Part shown: positions 27,120 to 36,210 of the stretch, piece after piece
Position numbering within the stretch: the first letter of the stretch is position 1
Layout of the letters: each line of letters opens with the position of its first letter
Assembly: GCF_014647635.1 (NCBI RefSeq)
Contig: NZ_BMPO01000002.1
Coordinates: 372,001 to 436,000 of the forward strand
DNA: 64,000 nucleotides
Direction: 5' to 3'
Source: Pseudomonas matsuisoli
Lineage (GTDB): Bacteria > Pseudomonadota > Gammaproteobacteria > Pseudomonadales > Pseudomonadaceae
Translations under genes and position numbers: made by a program
The notes under the pieces: model-generated
Told to the model about the DNA's origin: nothing
The model's input: only the letters and a program-made list of their open reading frames with translations
Database searches by the model: none

Positions 27120-28913
27120 ATGGACATTACGCTTGTAGAAGGCATGCCCATAATCGCCCTTGGCAACATGGCTTTCATTATAGAATTTTTGCCTGAGGGT
27201 AAGCTCAAAATCCAGTTAAAGAAAAATAGAGAGTTCCATGTTGTTCCATTGGATGAGATTGAAGTCATTCAAGAGTCCCCAGTCGTTGAGCGTTCACGAC
27301 AAGTCGATTTTCCAACATCACCAAACCTCGAAAATATATCGCCTGAAAGCGCTGAGATGGCTCAGGAAAGATATAAAATACTTACAAAATGCAGTGACAA
27401 TGAAATAACCATCGCCGAAGCCGCCGTTACTTTGAATCTATCAAAAGTAACAATTTATAAGATGCTAAATAATTTCATTAAAGAGAACGGTGTTCTTCAG
27501 CTTATTCCACACAAGCGGGGCAGGCAGGCAGGGCAAACGCTATTGGATGATAAAGTTTCCGACATAATTAATGATTGCATAAAAAAATACTATAAAGGAA
27601 AAGGCGCAACTGCAAGATCGGTCTACGAAAATGTAGTTGATAAATGTGGTGCGGCATCTCTAATCGCACCAAGTTATAGCACAATACAGCGGCGGATAAG
27701 GAAATTAAGCCCATTGGAAAAGCTTACCGCAACTCACGGTGCTGAATATGCAAAAGATAAGTTGGGCCTCAAACCAGGAGAATATAAGGTATCTCGACCT
27801 CTAGAAAGGGTGCAGATGGACCATACAGAAGTGGACATATTTCTATCGGTAGATGGTGTCGAATCCCGGCCTGTTAGGCCATGGCTAACCGTCGCTGTAG
27901 ACGTATACACACGTGTAATTTTAGGCTTTTATCTGGCTTTACATTCGCCTTCCGCTGTCTCAGTCGCAGCTACGCTGTCCATGGCTTGCTTTACAAAAAC
28001 GAACTTTCTAAATTCGATTGGGGCTAATTCTGCTAAATATCCATTTTACGGAAAACCAAAAACAATATTTCTCGATAATGCTGCAGAATTTCGAAGCCCA
28101 AAATTTGTCAGGGCTTGTGCGTTTAATGATATTGCAGTCGAATGGAGGCCAAAAGGAAAAAAACATTGGGGTGGGATAGTGGAGCGCCTAATCGGAACTT
28201 TGATGAGGAGAGTGCATTCCTTACCTGGAACAACTATGTCCAATGTGCAGCAGAGAGGGAAAGAAAACATCAAAGCGAGTGTGACATTTGAAAGACTCTT
28301 GGCATGGTTAGCATTAGAAATAGAATCTTATCATAATACTCCTCATAAGGGTTTAGATGGAAGATCACCCGCAAATGTGTGGTTTAGTTCATTCAAGAAT
28401 GATCGGGGTAACATTTATTTTCCGCCGATCATTGCGGACCCTTTTAGGTTCAAACTAGATTTCATGCCAGAAGAGAGACGAAATATAACACCGAAAGGTG
28501 TTCAGTTGAAAAGGAATTTCTATTCTTCTCCTGCGCTTGCTTTACATGTTGGGAAAAAAGACGTGATCGTAAAATACGATCCGTTTAGCATGAAGAAGGT
28601 TTGGGTGTATATTAACGGCGAATATATCGAGGCCGATTACGGACTAACTAGGCCCGATATGAGTCTTGCTGAATTAAACCTTCTACACCGAAATTATAAT
28701 GAGCCAGCTTGGTTGTCGAAAGAAGACAGCTCAAAGATAAGGGCAGACGCTGAAAGGCTAATGCGGAAAAAAAGAAAGAATAAGTTCGAAAAAAAAACTT
28801 ACGAACTCGCGAACTCCCATATTCCTCCCTTAACTGAAGTTAACGATTCAGAAACTGAGTCTATTAAAGATGAAAATACTTTCACTCCGACTATTTATCC
28901 GGTGAAGGAGTAG
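27120..28913 (+). CDS. tniA: TniA/TnsB-like DDE transposase
   Basis: This 597-aa transposase cuts and joins transposon ends. A helix-turn-helix lies near residues 90-130 (EAAVTLNLSKVTIYKMLNNF). The rve-type catalytic core has D234 (QMDHTEVD), D319 (FLDNAAEF) and E355 (GGIVERLIG), giving the DD-35-E spacing. A Mu-type C-terminal beta-barrel region follows, then a basic tail. The ATG at 27120 follows GAGGTGA; the frame is open 25 codons further but without a better site. AT-rich codon use (AAA, ATA, TTA) contrasts with neighbouring genes and signals recent transfer. The tniB start lies 3 bp past its stop. Confidence 0.93.
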   Translation: MDITLVEGMPIIALGNMAFIIEFLPEGKLKIQLKKNREFHVVPLDEIEVIQESPVVERSRQVDFPTSPNLENISPESAEMAQERYKILTKCSDNEITIAEAAVTLNLSKVTIYKMLNNFIKENGVLQLIPHKRGRQAGQTLLDDKVSDIINDCIKKYYKGKGATARSVYENVVDKCGAASLIAPSYSTIQRRIRKLSPLEKLTATHGAEYAKDKLGLKPGEYKVSRPLERVQMDHTEVDIFLSVDGVESRPVRPWLTVAVDVYTRVILGFYLALHSPSAVSVAATLSMACFTKTNFLNSIGANSAKYPFYGKPKTIFLDNAAEFRSPKFVRACAFNDIAVEWRPKGKKHWGGIVERLIGTLMRRVHSLPGTTMSNVQQRGKENIKASVTFERLLAWLALEIESYHNTPHKGLDGRSPANVWFSSFKNDRGNIYFPPIIADPFRFKLDFMPEERRNITPKGVQLKRNFYSSPALALHVGKKDVIVKYDPFSMKKVWVYINGEYIEADYGLTRPDMSLAELNLLHRNYNEPAWLSKEDSSKIRADAERLMRKKRKNKFEKKTYELANSHIPPLTEVNDSETESIKDENTFTPTIYPVKE

Positions 28914-28916
28914 AAA

Positions 28917-29771
28917 ATGCCTAGTGAAGTCGCGATTAAGTCTAGAAGAGAAAGATACGTTTCAGCCTCTGATGAGGAGCGAATCGAAATAATAAACCGC
29001 GACATCTGGATAACATGTCCAAGGCACCAAGTTATCATCAAAACCATTCAAAATATTCTTCATCTTAAAGACGTGGAGCCTGCTCCGTGCGTCTTAGTGT
29101 GTGGCGAGGGCGGGTTTGGAAAAACTGCATTATTAGCTCACCTGCAAAGTGAAATGGAAATGTTAGCAAAGGTAAAGTTTATGTCCCTTGCTAACAATCC
29201 TGGAATGCTAAAATTTAATGAGCTTGTATTATCAGTACTAGGCGTGCCTATGCATCCAGGACGCTCTTCTCCCCGGAATATGATTCCGGCGGATCTAGTT
29301 AAATATGTTCGTAACAATAACATTAAAGCTTTGATTATCGATGAATTTCATACATCACTTACCGCAACGAGGCTTGAGCAAGAGAAAAATTTGAGCTTCA
29401 TAAAGGCCCTTTCGGGTGCGCCCTACTTTCTTTCTATCATAGCTCTAGGTACTTCCATCGCAAAAAACGCCCTTAGTGTTGATCAGCAACTTTCGCGGCG
29501 TTACGAGATATTTGAATTAAAAAAATGGAAGCTTGATGATGAATTTAGGAATTTTTTAGCGTCTTGGGAGAATGCACTCCCGCTGAAGCAAGATTCCAAC
29601 CTTTATCGGGATGACATAGCACGGGCATTATTAGGTCGCTCTGAAGGAGTTATGGATTTTGTTGTGAAAGGCATTAAATGGGCCGCGATACAAGCTGTTC
29701 TTACTAAGGAGGAAAAAATCACACCTAGCCTTATTGAGCTCGGCTACGAAACTCGTTACGGGTATCAATAA
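28917..29771 (+). CDS. tniB: TniB/TnsC-like AAA+ transposition regulator
   Basis: This 284-aa ATPase should bind DNA with ATP, relay target information from TniQ and activate the TniA transposase. Walker A is GEGGFGKT (residues 63-70), Walker B is ALIIDEFHT (about 138-146), and a sensor-like LGTS follows in the SIIALGTSIAKNAL stretch. Length fits TniB. It lies 3 bp after tniA and overlaps tniQ by one base (TAATG), so the three genes form one translationally linked unit. Confidence 0.92.
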   Translation: MPSEVAIKSRRERYVSASDEERIEIINRDIWITCPRHQVIIKTIQNILHLKDVEPAPCVLVCGEGGFGKTALLAHLQSEMEMLAKVKFMSLANNPGMLKFNELVLSVLGVPMHPGRSSPRNMIPADLVKYVRNNNIKALIIDEFHTSLTATRLEQEKNLSFIKALSGAPYFLSIIALGTSIAKNALSVDQQLSRRYEIFELKKWKLDDEFRNFLASWENALPLKQDSNLYRDDIARALLGRSEGVMDFVVKGIKWAAIQAVLTKEEKITPSLIELGYETRYGYQ

Positions 29772-30916
29772 TGCGTAAGAACTGGGCAGCACCACGTCCT
29801 GTATACGATGAAACTATTTCGTCATGGCTCTGCCGCTGTGCTTACAATTCTGAATGCGCTCCTTTAGTAATTGCTGATCTGAATGAGATATCAATTACAA
29901 TGCCGAAGAGCGAGACGGCGGAGACTAGTCATCTACCGGACGTAAACTTTGATTTTAATACAGAAAACGCTCTTGCATTAAAGCTTGTTGAATATTACAA
30001 CATGCCGAAGCGTGTTCTAAGTGGCGTATTTGGTTCTCACGGAGAACCAGTTCTTGCCCCCTATAGTTGTACTGCATATTGCCCTGAATGCATGGAAAAT
30101 GACGTGAAGAACTATGGCCTTCCGGCCTGGCGAAAAAACTGGTGTTATGTCCATGCTCCGATATGCCGGTTTCATAGATCACTACTTCTAACGACCTCCG
30201 ACTTTCAATACACTAAAGCATTTAGCGCCTATGCGGACCAAATCCCTTTGGAACCAGATGCGAATAAATCCAACATGCTCGAAACTGCCATCCGAAACCG
30301 ACTGGCATATCGAGTACAGATTTGGCTGAGCAAATTGTATACAATCATCTATTACAATAGCTCTACTAATTCTCACTGTGAAATAATTAATTGCATTGAG
30401 ATAATATTAAAAAGAATTCTCAGAATGCCTTCTCCTCGATTTCCTGGAGGGTTGGCAGATAACTTATTTTCGCCTCGTTACTCAAGAGGATTGGCTGACT
30501 ATTACACGCTCAACCAGTTAGAGGATTTGGGCTGGGTGATGAGTTCACCTAGGCTGCGAATGGGAGCCTTATTGGTGCTAGGCTATCTAGTAGGGCTTTT
30601 TAGCAAAGCAGAAGTCGAATGGCTTATTTTTTTCTTTAGAGAAAAAAGTGCATTTTATAATTTGACGCATGACAAATTAGTTAAGTTTTTGTTTCCAGCT
30701 AATAACCACTTGGAAGCGTATTTAACGTTGTTGCCCTTTTTGAAAATTGCCAAATCAAAAGCCGCTATCGAATTCTTAACTCCATTCTTAAAGAAGGTAA
30801 TAACTAATTGCAACGATAAACAAGGATTACCGCGAAAATGGCATTGTATCAAGAAGCCAGTATTGTTCGATAGTACTCTAGCCTGGCTTGTTGAGCGCGG
30901 AATATTGTCGCGATGA
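29771..30916 (+). CDS. tniQ: TniQ family target-selection protein
   Basis: This 381-aa protein has the N-terminal TniQ domain. A zinc-binding cluster lies at residues 104-135 (YCPEC, then WRKNWCYVHAPICRFH), matching the CPxC...W..C..H...C..H pattern. In Tn7- and Tn5053-type elements TniQ/TnsD proteins direct the transposase to a target site. The C-terminal half carries no motif I recognise and may hold the DNA-specificity part. It is shorter than TnsD and in the TniQ size range. Its stop is 5 bp from the stop of the convergent tyrosine recombinase gene. Confidence 0.9.
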   Translation: MRKNWAAPRPVYDETISSWLCRCAYNSECAPLVIADLNEISITMPKSETAETSHLPDVNFDFNTENALALKLVEYYNMPKRVLSGVFGSHGEPVLAPYSCTAYCPECMENDVKNYGLPAWRKNWCYVHAPICRFHRSLLLTTSDFQYTKAFSAYADQIPLEPDANKSNMLETAIRNRLAYRVQIWLSKLYTIIYYNSSTNSHCEIINCIEIILKRILRMPSPRFPGGLADNLFSPRYSRGLADYYTLNQLEDLGWVMSSPRLRMGALLVLGYLVGLFSKAEVEWLIFFFREKSAFYNLTHDKLVKFLFPANNHLEAYLTLLPFLKIAKSKAAIEFLTPFLKKVITNCNDKQGLPRKWHCIKKPVLFDSTLAWLVERGILSR

Positions 30917-30921
30917 ATGCT

Positions 30922-31998
30922 TTATATATCTAAATTTTCGAGCAGCAGTGTAGCGGTACTTTTAATCAACGCGCCGGACTGATAATACTGCAGTGCCGTC
31001 GCCACAGTGCGATGTTCAGTAAATGCCATGATTTCCACTAAAGGGACGTTTCGGCGTCCGGCCTCACTTATGAATCCCGATCTTAAGCTGTGAGCTGCCC
31101 AGTCTCCGTCTAGACCAGCCATTTCAGCACGGCGTTGAACAATACGCGCTACTTGATCGGCTGAAAGACCTGCTACCCCAACTCGACCACCTCGATACAC
31201 CCTCCGAAATAACGGCCCAGTGGTGGCCGGGGCTGTTGCCAGCCAGGCGCTAAGCGCTCTAGCGGCAGGCCCACACAGCGGTTTCTCCCGGCGTACACCG
31301 TTCGTTTCCGTTTTAGTTACGCCGAGGGTATACAGCCAAGTGTCCTCGTTCAGCTGCCGCACATCACCGACCTGTAGCCCAACCACTTCTGAACGGCGAC
31401 GGCCGCCACTCCAAGCGAGAAGAAGAAGGGCCCGGTCTCGTAGACCACGTACACCGTCGGTACAAGTGGCGAGCATGGCCTCGAGCGGTTCGCGGACCGC
31501 CGCAGTCTTTTTGCGCACAGTTACGCCCTCGCGGGCCTGAGCTTTCCGCGCTTCACGCAACAAAGTCTTCACAGCGACCGACTCAGTCGGGCTTTGCCAG
31601 TTCTTGAGGCCATGCCACTTTCCAAGCACCGCCAGGCGGTGGCGCACCGTGTTGTAGCTTAGGGCACCGGCCTTCGCTTTCACGCCTGCATTTATTAAAG
31701 CTATGTCCAGCGTCTGGGGCAGCATGTGCAGCCATGCCCCGGCTTCGGGGCGCGCGAGGTGATCAAGGATGAATTGCACCACTACCACTTCAGTGAGCGG
31801 CCCAGCATTTATTGCGCGGCCGTACCGCCCTTGCAGCCAGATTGCCCAGTAGGCGAGAGCACTTTGGTAGCTGCGCACTGTATTCGGGGCTATACCGGCA
31901 GCGAGGAAGGCAGAGGCAGCTGCGCGAGATTCAACACCGAGGCGATCAATGGACAAAGAATGATCGCCATTGTAATTGTCATACAATGTATTATTCAT
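30922..31998 (-). CDS. tyrosine recombinase, TnpS-like cointegrate resolvase candidate
   Basis: This 358-aa tyrosine recombinase has an N-terminal SAM-like core-binding domain (about residues 22-150) and a catalytic domain. Counting from the TTG start three codons upstream, catalytic residues are R204 (GGRRRSEV), H306-x-x-R309 (HSLRSG), H332 (TEHRTV) and the nucleophile Y341. The Lys of the beta-hairpin is probably in the TKTE segment. The start is the ATG at 31998. Its divergent layout with a coiled-coil gene matches tnpS-tnpT of Tn4651-type Tn3 transposons, in which the pair resolves cointegrates. GC-rich codon use differs from the tni genes. Other integrase roles cannot be excluded. Confidence 0.87.
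   Translation of the reverse strand: MNNTLYDNYNGDHSLSIDRLGVESRAAASAFLAAGIAPNTVRSYQSALAYWAIWLQGRYGRAINAGPLTEVVVVQFILDHLARPEAGAWLHMLPQTLDIALINAGVKAKAGALSYNTVRHRLAVLGKWHGLKNWQSPTESVAVKTLLREARKAQAREGVTVRKKTAAVREPLEAMLATCTDGVRGLRDRALLLLAWSGGRRRSEVVGLQVGDVRQLNEDTWLYTLGVTKTETNGVRREKPLCGPAARALSAWLATAPATTGPLFRRVYRGGRVGVAGLSADQVARIVQRRAEMAGLDGDWAAHSLRSGFISEAGRRNVPLVEIMAFTEHRTVATALQYYQSGALIKSTATLLLENLDI
31968..31988. repeat. 7-7-7 inverted repeat, recombinase core-site candidate
   Basis: CATTGTA and TACAATG are perfect inverted 7-mers separated by 7 bases. This geometry is typical of tyrosine-recombinase core sites, with two arms around a crossover spacer. It lies at the very start of the recombinase gene. 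Confidence 0.5.
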
Positions 31999-32011
31999 TA
32001 CGTTCAACGTA
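31999..32011. repeat. 13-bp palindrome upstream of recombinase gene
   Basis: TACGTT-C-AACGTA is a perfect 6-1-6 palindrome directly before the recombinase ATG. It is suited to binding a dimeric regulator, plausibly the KfrA-like partner. Confidence 0.45.
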
Positions 32012-32042
32012 TGTTCTCTAATGATTCGGTTTTTTTAGGGCG

Positions 32043-32059
32043 GATAACATTCGATTATC
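32043..32059. repeat. second spaced inverted repeat in divergent region
   Basis: GATAA and TTATC flank a 7-base spacer between the recombinase gene and the coiled-coil gene. It could be an accessory or second core site of a resolution region, or an operator. Confidence 0.35.
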
Positions 32060-32085
32060 AGACCTAATTTACAAGGGTGCTAGTG

Positions 32086-32952
32086 ATGGCTGTCGGAGTA
32101 CCGGAAGGCGAGGTGTTTGCTGCTGCCGATGCGGTGTTGGCGCGGGGAGAACGGCCCACAGTGGAACGTGTGCGCTTAGAATTGGGGCGAGGCAGCCCGG
32201 CGAGGGTGGGCGGGCTACTTGATAAGTGGTGGGAAGGGCTCTCCCTACGGCTCCAGGGGCAAAGACGCTTGCCCGAGCTTCCGGCAGAAATCTCGCAGGC
32301 GTTTGTCGCAGTCTGGGAGCTTGCGACGAACGCGGCACGCGGACTCGCGGAAGCCGAATTAAAGCAGCAGCGACAAGTACTCGTTGAGGAGCGAGCGCGG
32401 GTGGCAGAGACAGAGGCGAGCGCCCGGCAGCAATGTGCTCAGCATCGACAACACACCGCGACCGCGGTGGCAGCGCAACAGCTCGCCGAAACGCGAGTGG
32501 CCGATCTAGAACAGCTGCTACTGCAGCGCCAATCGCAAATTAATGACCTTCAGGGGCGTTGTGGTGACCTCAGCAAGGAGCGCGATGAAAGCCGCCGGGC
32601 CATCCTTGCTGGGTCGCAGCAGCTGCAGGCGCTGAGGGAGAGCGCTGAACAGGCTCGCTTCGCGCAAGATGCCTATACTCGCGGCGTTGAAGAGAGGGCG
32701 TACCAAGAGGTCGATCGGCTGCGCCAGGAGATCAAAGACCGAACACAGCAGCTCAACGAGAAAAACGGGCGTATCGAAGAGTTGCAGCGTTCATTAAGTT
32801 CAGTACAGGCAGAATTGAACCGTACCCATTTAGCAGCAGTGGCGCAGCAAGCGCGAAATGACGCACAGGCACAGGAGGCCAGGCAGACTTCGACGAAGCT
32901 GAAAAAACCGTCCGCGCGGCGAAATGTGAAACGGTTTTCCAGAGTGCGATAA
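32086..32952 (+). CDS. KfrA-like coiled-coil DNA-binding protein, TnpT-like
   Basis: This 288-aa protein begins with a KfrA_N-type DNA-binding domain (about residues 5-110, with VPEGEVFAAADAVLARGERPTVERVR). A long coiled coil rich in Gln, Arg and Glu follows to about residue 265, then a basic tail. The start at 32086 follows AAGGG at 8 bases; a GTG three codons upstream is possible. In Tn4651, TnpT is a protein of this kind, needed with TnpS for resolution. The divergent arrangement here supports the same role. KfrA proteins otherwise regulate their own genes and help plasmid partition. Confidence 0.85.
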   Translation: MAVGVPEGEVFAAADAVLARGERPTVERVRLELGRGSPARVGGLLDKWWEGLSLRLQGQRRLPELPAEISQAFVAVWELATNAARGLAEAELKQQRQVLVEERARVAETEASARQQCAQHRQHTATAVAAQQLAETRVADLEQLLLQRQSQINDLQGRCGDLSKERDESRRAILAGSQQLQALRESAEQARFAQDAYTRGVEERAYQEVDRLRQEIKDRTQQLNEKNGRIEELQRSLSSVQAELNRTHLAAVAQQARNDAQAQEARQTSTKLKKPSARRNVKRFSRVR

Positions 32953-33023
32953 CGTTTGGTGCCAGCGTGATCGCGCCCCTTCTTAAGCATGACACGTATG
33001 ACATTGATCCGGAGAGCGGCCTG

Positions 33024-33335
33024 ATGAAGATAAAAAGCCGAATTGAGATGGAAACCGTCACCGACGTGTTATGCGACGTATGCCGTCAATCGACCAAGGT
33101 GAAGGAGGGCGCGCTGCAATTTGCATCGTTGCTTGCGCACTGGGGTTACGGGGCGAAACATGACGGGGAACGTTACGAATTCCATCTGTGCGAGAGCTGC
33201 TTCTTCCAAGCCATCGCCTATTTGAAGCAAGAACGACGCACGGCTTGCCTGTTCGATGAAGATCAAGAACGCGTCGATGACCGATTTGGGCTGGTGGCAA
33301 CGGACGATTTTTTTGGTGACAGCGTTAGAAAATAG
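33024..33335 (+). CDS. small CxxC-pair protein of unknown function
   Basis: This 103-aa protein starts at the ATG at 33024, which has GGAGAG 7 bases upstream; the frame is open back to 32967. Two CxxC pairs (CDVC near residue 17 and CESC near residue 51) suggest a single zinc-binding site. The C-terminus is acidic. It follows the coiled-coil gene by 71 bp on the same strand and probably travels with it. I recall similar short proteins on mobile DNA but cannot name a family. Possible roles (zinc ribbon, DNA or protein binding) are inference. Confidence 0.65.
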   Translation: MKIKSRIEMETVTDVLCDVCRQSTKVKEGALQFASLLAHWGYGAKHDGERYEFHLCESCFFQAIAYLKQERRTACLFDEDQERVDDRFGLVATDDFFGDSVRK

Positions 33336-33401
33336 CCATCGAACCAACCACCGTTTATGTCCTTCCAGTCGGCCCAACGCGAGCCTGCGGCTTTCAAAAT
33401 T

Positions 33402-33433
33402 GAACGGCTGCTGTCGGCCAAAAGCTGCCGTTC
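33402..33433 (-). terminator. terminator after siderophore ABC operon
   Basis: GAACGGC pairs with GCCGTTC, and the stem extends by three further pairs across one mismatch. On the minus strand the stem is followed by AATTTTG. It lies 34 bp after the ATPase gene stop and marks the end of the uptake operon, and perhaps the edge of the mobile region. Confidence 0.6.
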
Positions 33434-33466
33434 AGCTCTGTAGGCCAGCCAAGGCAGATCAGCTCA

Positions 33467-34231
33467 CTACTCACCCCGGTAATACACGCAGATGCGATCT
33501 CGCCCAAGCTGATGTACATCCATCGATATCTCGTAGATTGAAGCCAAGGTCTCCGGCTGCATCAGCTCTGATGGAGGCCCCTGGAACACCACTCGGCCCT
33601 GCTGCATAGCGATGATGTGATCTGCGTAGCAGGAGGCGAAATTGATATCGTGCAACACCAAAAGCATCGTCTTTTTGAGCTCATCCGCTGCACGTCGAAG
33701 CACCTGCATCATGCCCACGGCCTGCTTCATGTCGAGGCTATTGAGCGGCTCGTCCAGAAGCACGTAGTGAGTGTCCTGGCACAGCACCATTGCGACGAAG
33801 GCTCGTTGGCGTTCACCTCCTGACATCTCATCTAGGTGGCGGTCAGCCAACGCTGTGAGGTTGAGGTAGGAGATAGCTCGTTCGATATGCTCTTGGTCCT
33901 GAACTGTGGGCCGGCCACCGGTGTGGGGATGCCGCCCAAACGCGACCAACTCTCTGACGGTCAGTCTCAACGGCAGATGGTTGTCCTGCCGCAGGATGGC
34001 CATACGACGCGCAAGGTCGCGGCCGTTGGCTTGCATCACGTCGGTACCATCAATCAAAGCCTGCCCATCTGAGGGCTTCAGCAGCCGGCTCATCATGGAT
34101 AGCAAGGTCGACTTCCCGGCGCCGTTGGGACCGATCAGAGCTGTTATGCCGCCCAATGGAATCTGCACTTCAACGTTATCGACCACAATCGACTTGCCGT
34201 AGCGCTTACTAATCCCCCGTGCCTCGATCAC
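33467..34231 (-). CDS. ferric-siderophore ABC transporter ATPase
   Basis: This 254-aa ABC ATPase of the FepC/FatE type powers siderophore import. Walker A is GPNGAGKST, the signature is EMSGGERQRAFVAMVL, Walker B is YVLLDEPLNSLD and the switch His lies in LVLHDINFASCYADH. It uses a GTG start overlapping the permease stop (GTGA), implying coupling. It is the last gene of the receptor-binding protein-permease-permease-ATPase operon. Confidence 0.94.
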   Translation of the reverse strand: MIEARGISKRYGKSIVVDNVEVQIPLGGITALIGPNGAGKSTLLSMMSRLLKPSDGQALIDGTDVMQANGRDLARRMAILRQDNHLPLRLTVRELVAFGRHPHTGGRPTVQDQEHIERAISYLNLTALADRHLDEMSGGERQRAFVAMVLCQDTHYVLLDEPLNSLDMKQAVGMMQVLRRAADELKKTMLLVLHDINFASCYADHIIAMQQGRVVFQGPPSELMQPETLASIYEISMDVHQLGRDRICVYYRGE

Positions 34232-35172
34232 CGCGCACCTCGCCTTAACACCAGAAATAGGAACAACAGGCCACCCAGAAACTCCACGATCACGCTGATA
34301 GTGGCGTTCAGTGAAAGCAGGTGCTCAAGCACGATCTGCCCTCCGACTAGAAAAAGAACGGCGTAGAGAACGGCTGCCAGCACGATGTGTGTGTGCTGGT
34401 GAGTTCGGATGGTCTGGTAGGCCATGTTGCTGACCAGCAAGCCGAAGAAGGCGATGGGGCCAACCAGAGCTGTGGATGCCGACACCAAGATGGATATGCC
34501 GATAAGCGTCAACGTGAGAGTGCGCGTGTAGTTCACCCCGAGATTGATCGCCGCGTCGCGCCCCAGCGCCATCACGTCGTAATCTCGCCGCATCCTCCAA
34601 AACAGCATTGAGGCAGCCGCTATGACTGCCACCGCAATGGGTAACAACGCCACGTCGATCGTGTTGAAGTTAGCAAAGAGGCGGTCTTGAAGGACGAGGA
34701 ACTCGTTCGGGTCGATCAGGCGGATGACGAAACTGGCTAAGCTGCGGAACAACATGCTGCAGACAATGCCCACCAGCAGCAGAAGGTGAATACTGCGGGC
34801 GTCGCGTGCCGACACCCATCGGAACAGCAGGCAGGCGCAGCCGGTCATGATCACGACGTTAGCGATAAATGTCAGCGTCGGGTTGAGGCCACCTGCACCG
34901 TAGAAGGCGTAGATCGCGATCGCCTGAATCAGCATGAACAGTGAATCGAAGCCCATCACTGTCGGCGTCAAAATTCGGTTGTGTGTAATCGTCTGAAACA
35001 GCACAGACGACAAGGCAACGCAGTAGGCGACAACCAGCATCACCGCGAGCTTTCCACTGCGAAACTGCAGCGCGAAGTCCCAGTTACCATGAACACCGAT
35101 CACCATGAATCCGACAATCGCGAGCAGCGCCATGCCCGCCAGCAGGGCCAACCTCCACCTGGTACTAGCCAA
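34228..35172 (-). CDS. siderophore ABC permease, FecCD family (second)
   Basis: This 314-aa inner-membrane permease of the BtuC/FecCD fold has about nine or ten hydrophobic segments. The region ALGRDAAINLGVNYTRTLTLTLIGISILVSASTALVGPIAFFGLLVSN is the typical ATPase-coupling and substrate-path segment. The start appears to be a TTG at 35172, overlapping the end of the first permease, with GAGGT about 7 bases upstream. It resembles FatC/CeuC-type permeases. It forms a heterodimer with the product of the preceding gene. Confidence 0.92.
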   Translation of the reverse strand: MASTRWRLALLAGMALLAIVGFMVIGVHGNWDFALQFRSGKLAVMLVVAYCVALSSVLFQTITHNRILTPTVMGFDSLFMLIQAIAIYAFYGAGGLNPTLTFIANVVIMTGCACLLFRWVSARDARSIHLLLLVGIVCSMLFRSLASFVIRLIDPNEFLVLQDRLFANFNTIDVALLPIAVAVIAAASMLFWRMRRDYDVMALGRDAAINLGVNYTRTLTLTLIGISILVSASTALVGPIAFFGLLVSNMAYQTIRTHQHTHIVLAAVLYAVLFLVGGQIVLEHLLSLNATISVIVEFLGGLLFLFLVLRRGAR

Positions 35173-36160
35173 GGCGATGACCTCGCAAGTGCAAAAGCGC
35201 CAGTAGGATCACGCTGCCGAGGACACCCATCACCGTGCCGATGGGAACCTCGAAGGGGAAGATGATCAGTCTGCCCATCACGTCGCTGAAAAGCGCGAAC
35301 GACCCTCCGACCATCGCCACCCAGGGCATGGTGCGCTTGATGTTGTCCCCCATCACCAGGTGGACGATGTTTGGCACGATGAGGCCAAGGAAGGGAATGT
35401 TCCCGGCAGTGACCATGACCACTGCAGACACTGCTGAGACGGTGAGCAACCCCAGGAAGGCAAGGCGACCGTAGTTCAGTCCTAGGTTCGATGCGAACTC
35501 ACGCCCCATGCCTGCGACGGTGTACTGGTTCGCCAACAGGTATGCGATGGCCGTCAGAGCCAGACCTAGCCAGAGCAGCTCATAGCGACCTCGCAGTACG
35601 CCGGAGAAGTCCCCTATGGACCATGCGTAGAGCGACTGAACTAGACCGTAGCGGTAGGCGAGGAAGATAGAGATCGAGTGAATGATTCCGCCGAGAATCA
35701 AGCCGATCAGTGGGACAAGAAACGTGGTGCGCAGCGGGATTCGCGTTAGCAGCAGGATGAACACCGCACTACCAGCCAACGCGACCAGGCAGGCAAAAGC
35801 CATCTTCACAAATGGAGACGCTGCCGGCGCCACTGCCACCACTATCAGCATGCCCAGCATTGCCGACTCCATGGTGCCTGTCGTCGAGGGCTCTGCGAAC
35901 CGATTGCGGACCAGCATCTGCATGATCAGCCCGGCGACCGAGAGGGATACCCCCGAAAGCAGAACCGCAAGTGTTCGTGGTAATCGGCTGTCGAGAAGCA
36001 GTTGAGTTACGTGACCGGTTTCTTGGCTGTGGAACAGGTCGAGAAGTGAAAAGCTGTCCGCCCCCAAGCTGATGCTCACCAAGCAGAGCAAGAGCAGAAC
36101 GGTGGTTATCAAAAGCTTGGAGAACATGAACGCGACACACGAGCTGGAGAACGCGTCCAT
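35165..36160 (-). CDS. siderophore ABC permease, FecCD family (first)
   Basis: This 331-aa FecCD permease has the N-terminal signature SRLPRTLAVLLSGVSLSVAGLIMQMLVRNRFAEP, where the RLPR and GxxMQ pattern is diagnostic. It also has GREFASNLGLNYGRLAFLGLL and GNIPFLGLIVPNIVHLVMGDN. An internal ATG 11 codons in is an alternative start. Together with the downstream permease it forms the membrane channel for the ferric siderophore. It resembles FatD/CeuB. Confidence 0.92.
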   Translation of the reverse strand: MDAFSSSCVAFMFSKLLITTVLLLLCLVSISLGADSFSLLDLFHSQETGHVTQLLLDSRLPRTLAVLLSGVSLSVAGLIMQMLVRNRFAEPSTTGTMESAMLGMLIVVAVAPAASPFVKMAFACLVALAGSAVFILLLTRIPLRTTFLVPLIGLILGGIIHSISIFLAYRYGLVQSLYAWSIGDFSGVLRGRYELLWLGLALTAIAYLLANQYTVAGMGREFASNLGLNYGRLAFLGLLTVSAVSAVVMVTAGNIPFLGLIVPNIVHLVMGDNIKRTMPWVAMVGGSFALFSDVMGRLIIFPFEVPIGTVMGVLGSVILLALLHLRGHRLG

Positions 36161-36210
36161 GACGGAACGTTCGGAGGTGAAGAAGGGAACCGGCTTTTCG
36201 GGCGACTAAG

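Larger units (their letters stand above)
26940..33400. mobile_element. Tni-type transposon region with tyrosine-recombinase/coiled-coil resolution pair (ends approximate)
   Basis: The region contains tniA-tniB-tniQ on the plus strand, then a minus-strand tyrosine recombinase gene ending 5 bp from tniQ, a divergent KfrA-like coiled-coil gene and a small CxxC gene. The tni genes are AT-rich; the recombinase pair is GC-rich, so the region is a mosaic. No tniR serine resolvase gene is visible. Boundaries are estimated from gene content and composition only; terminal inverted repeats and target duplications were not found by eye. Confidence 0.6.
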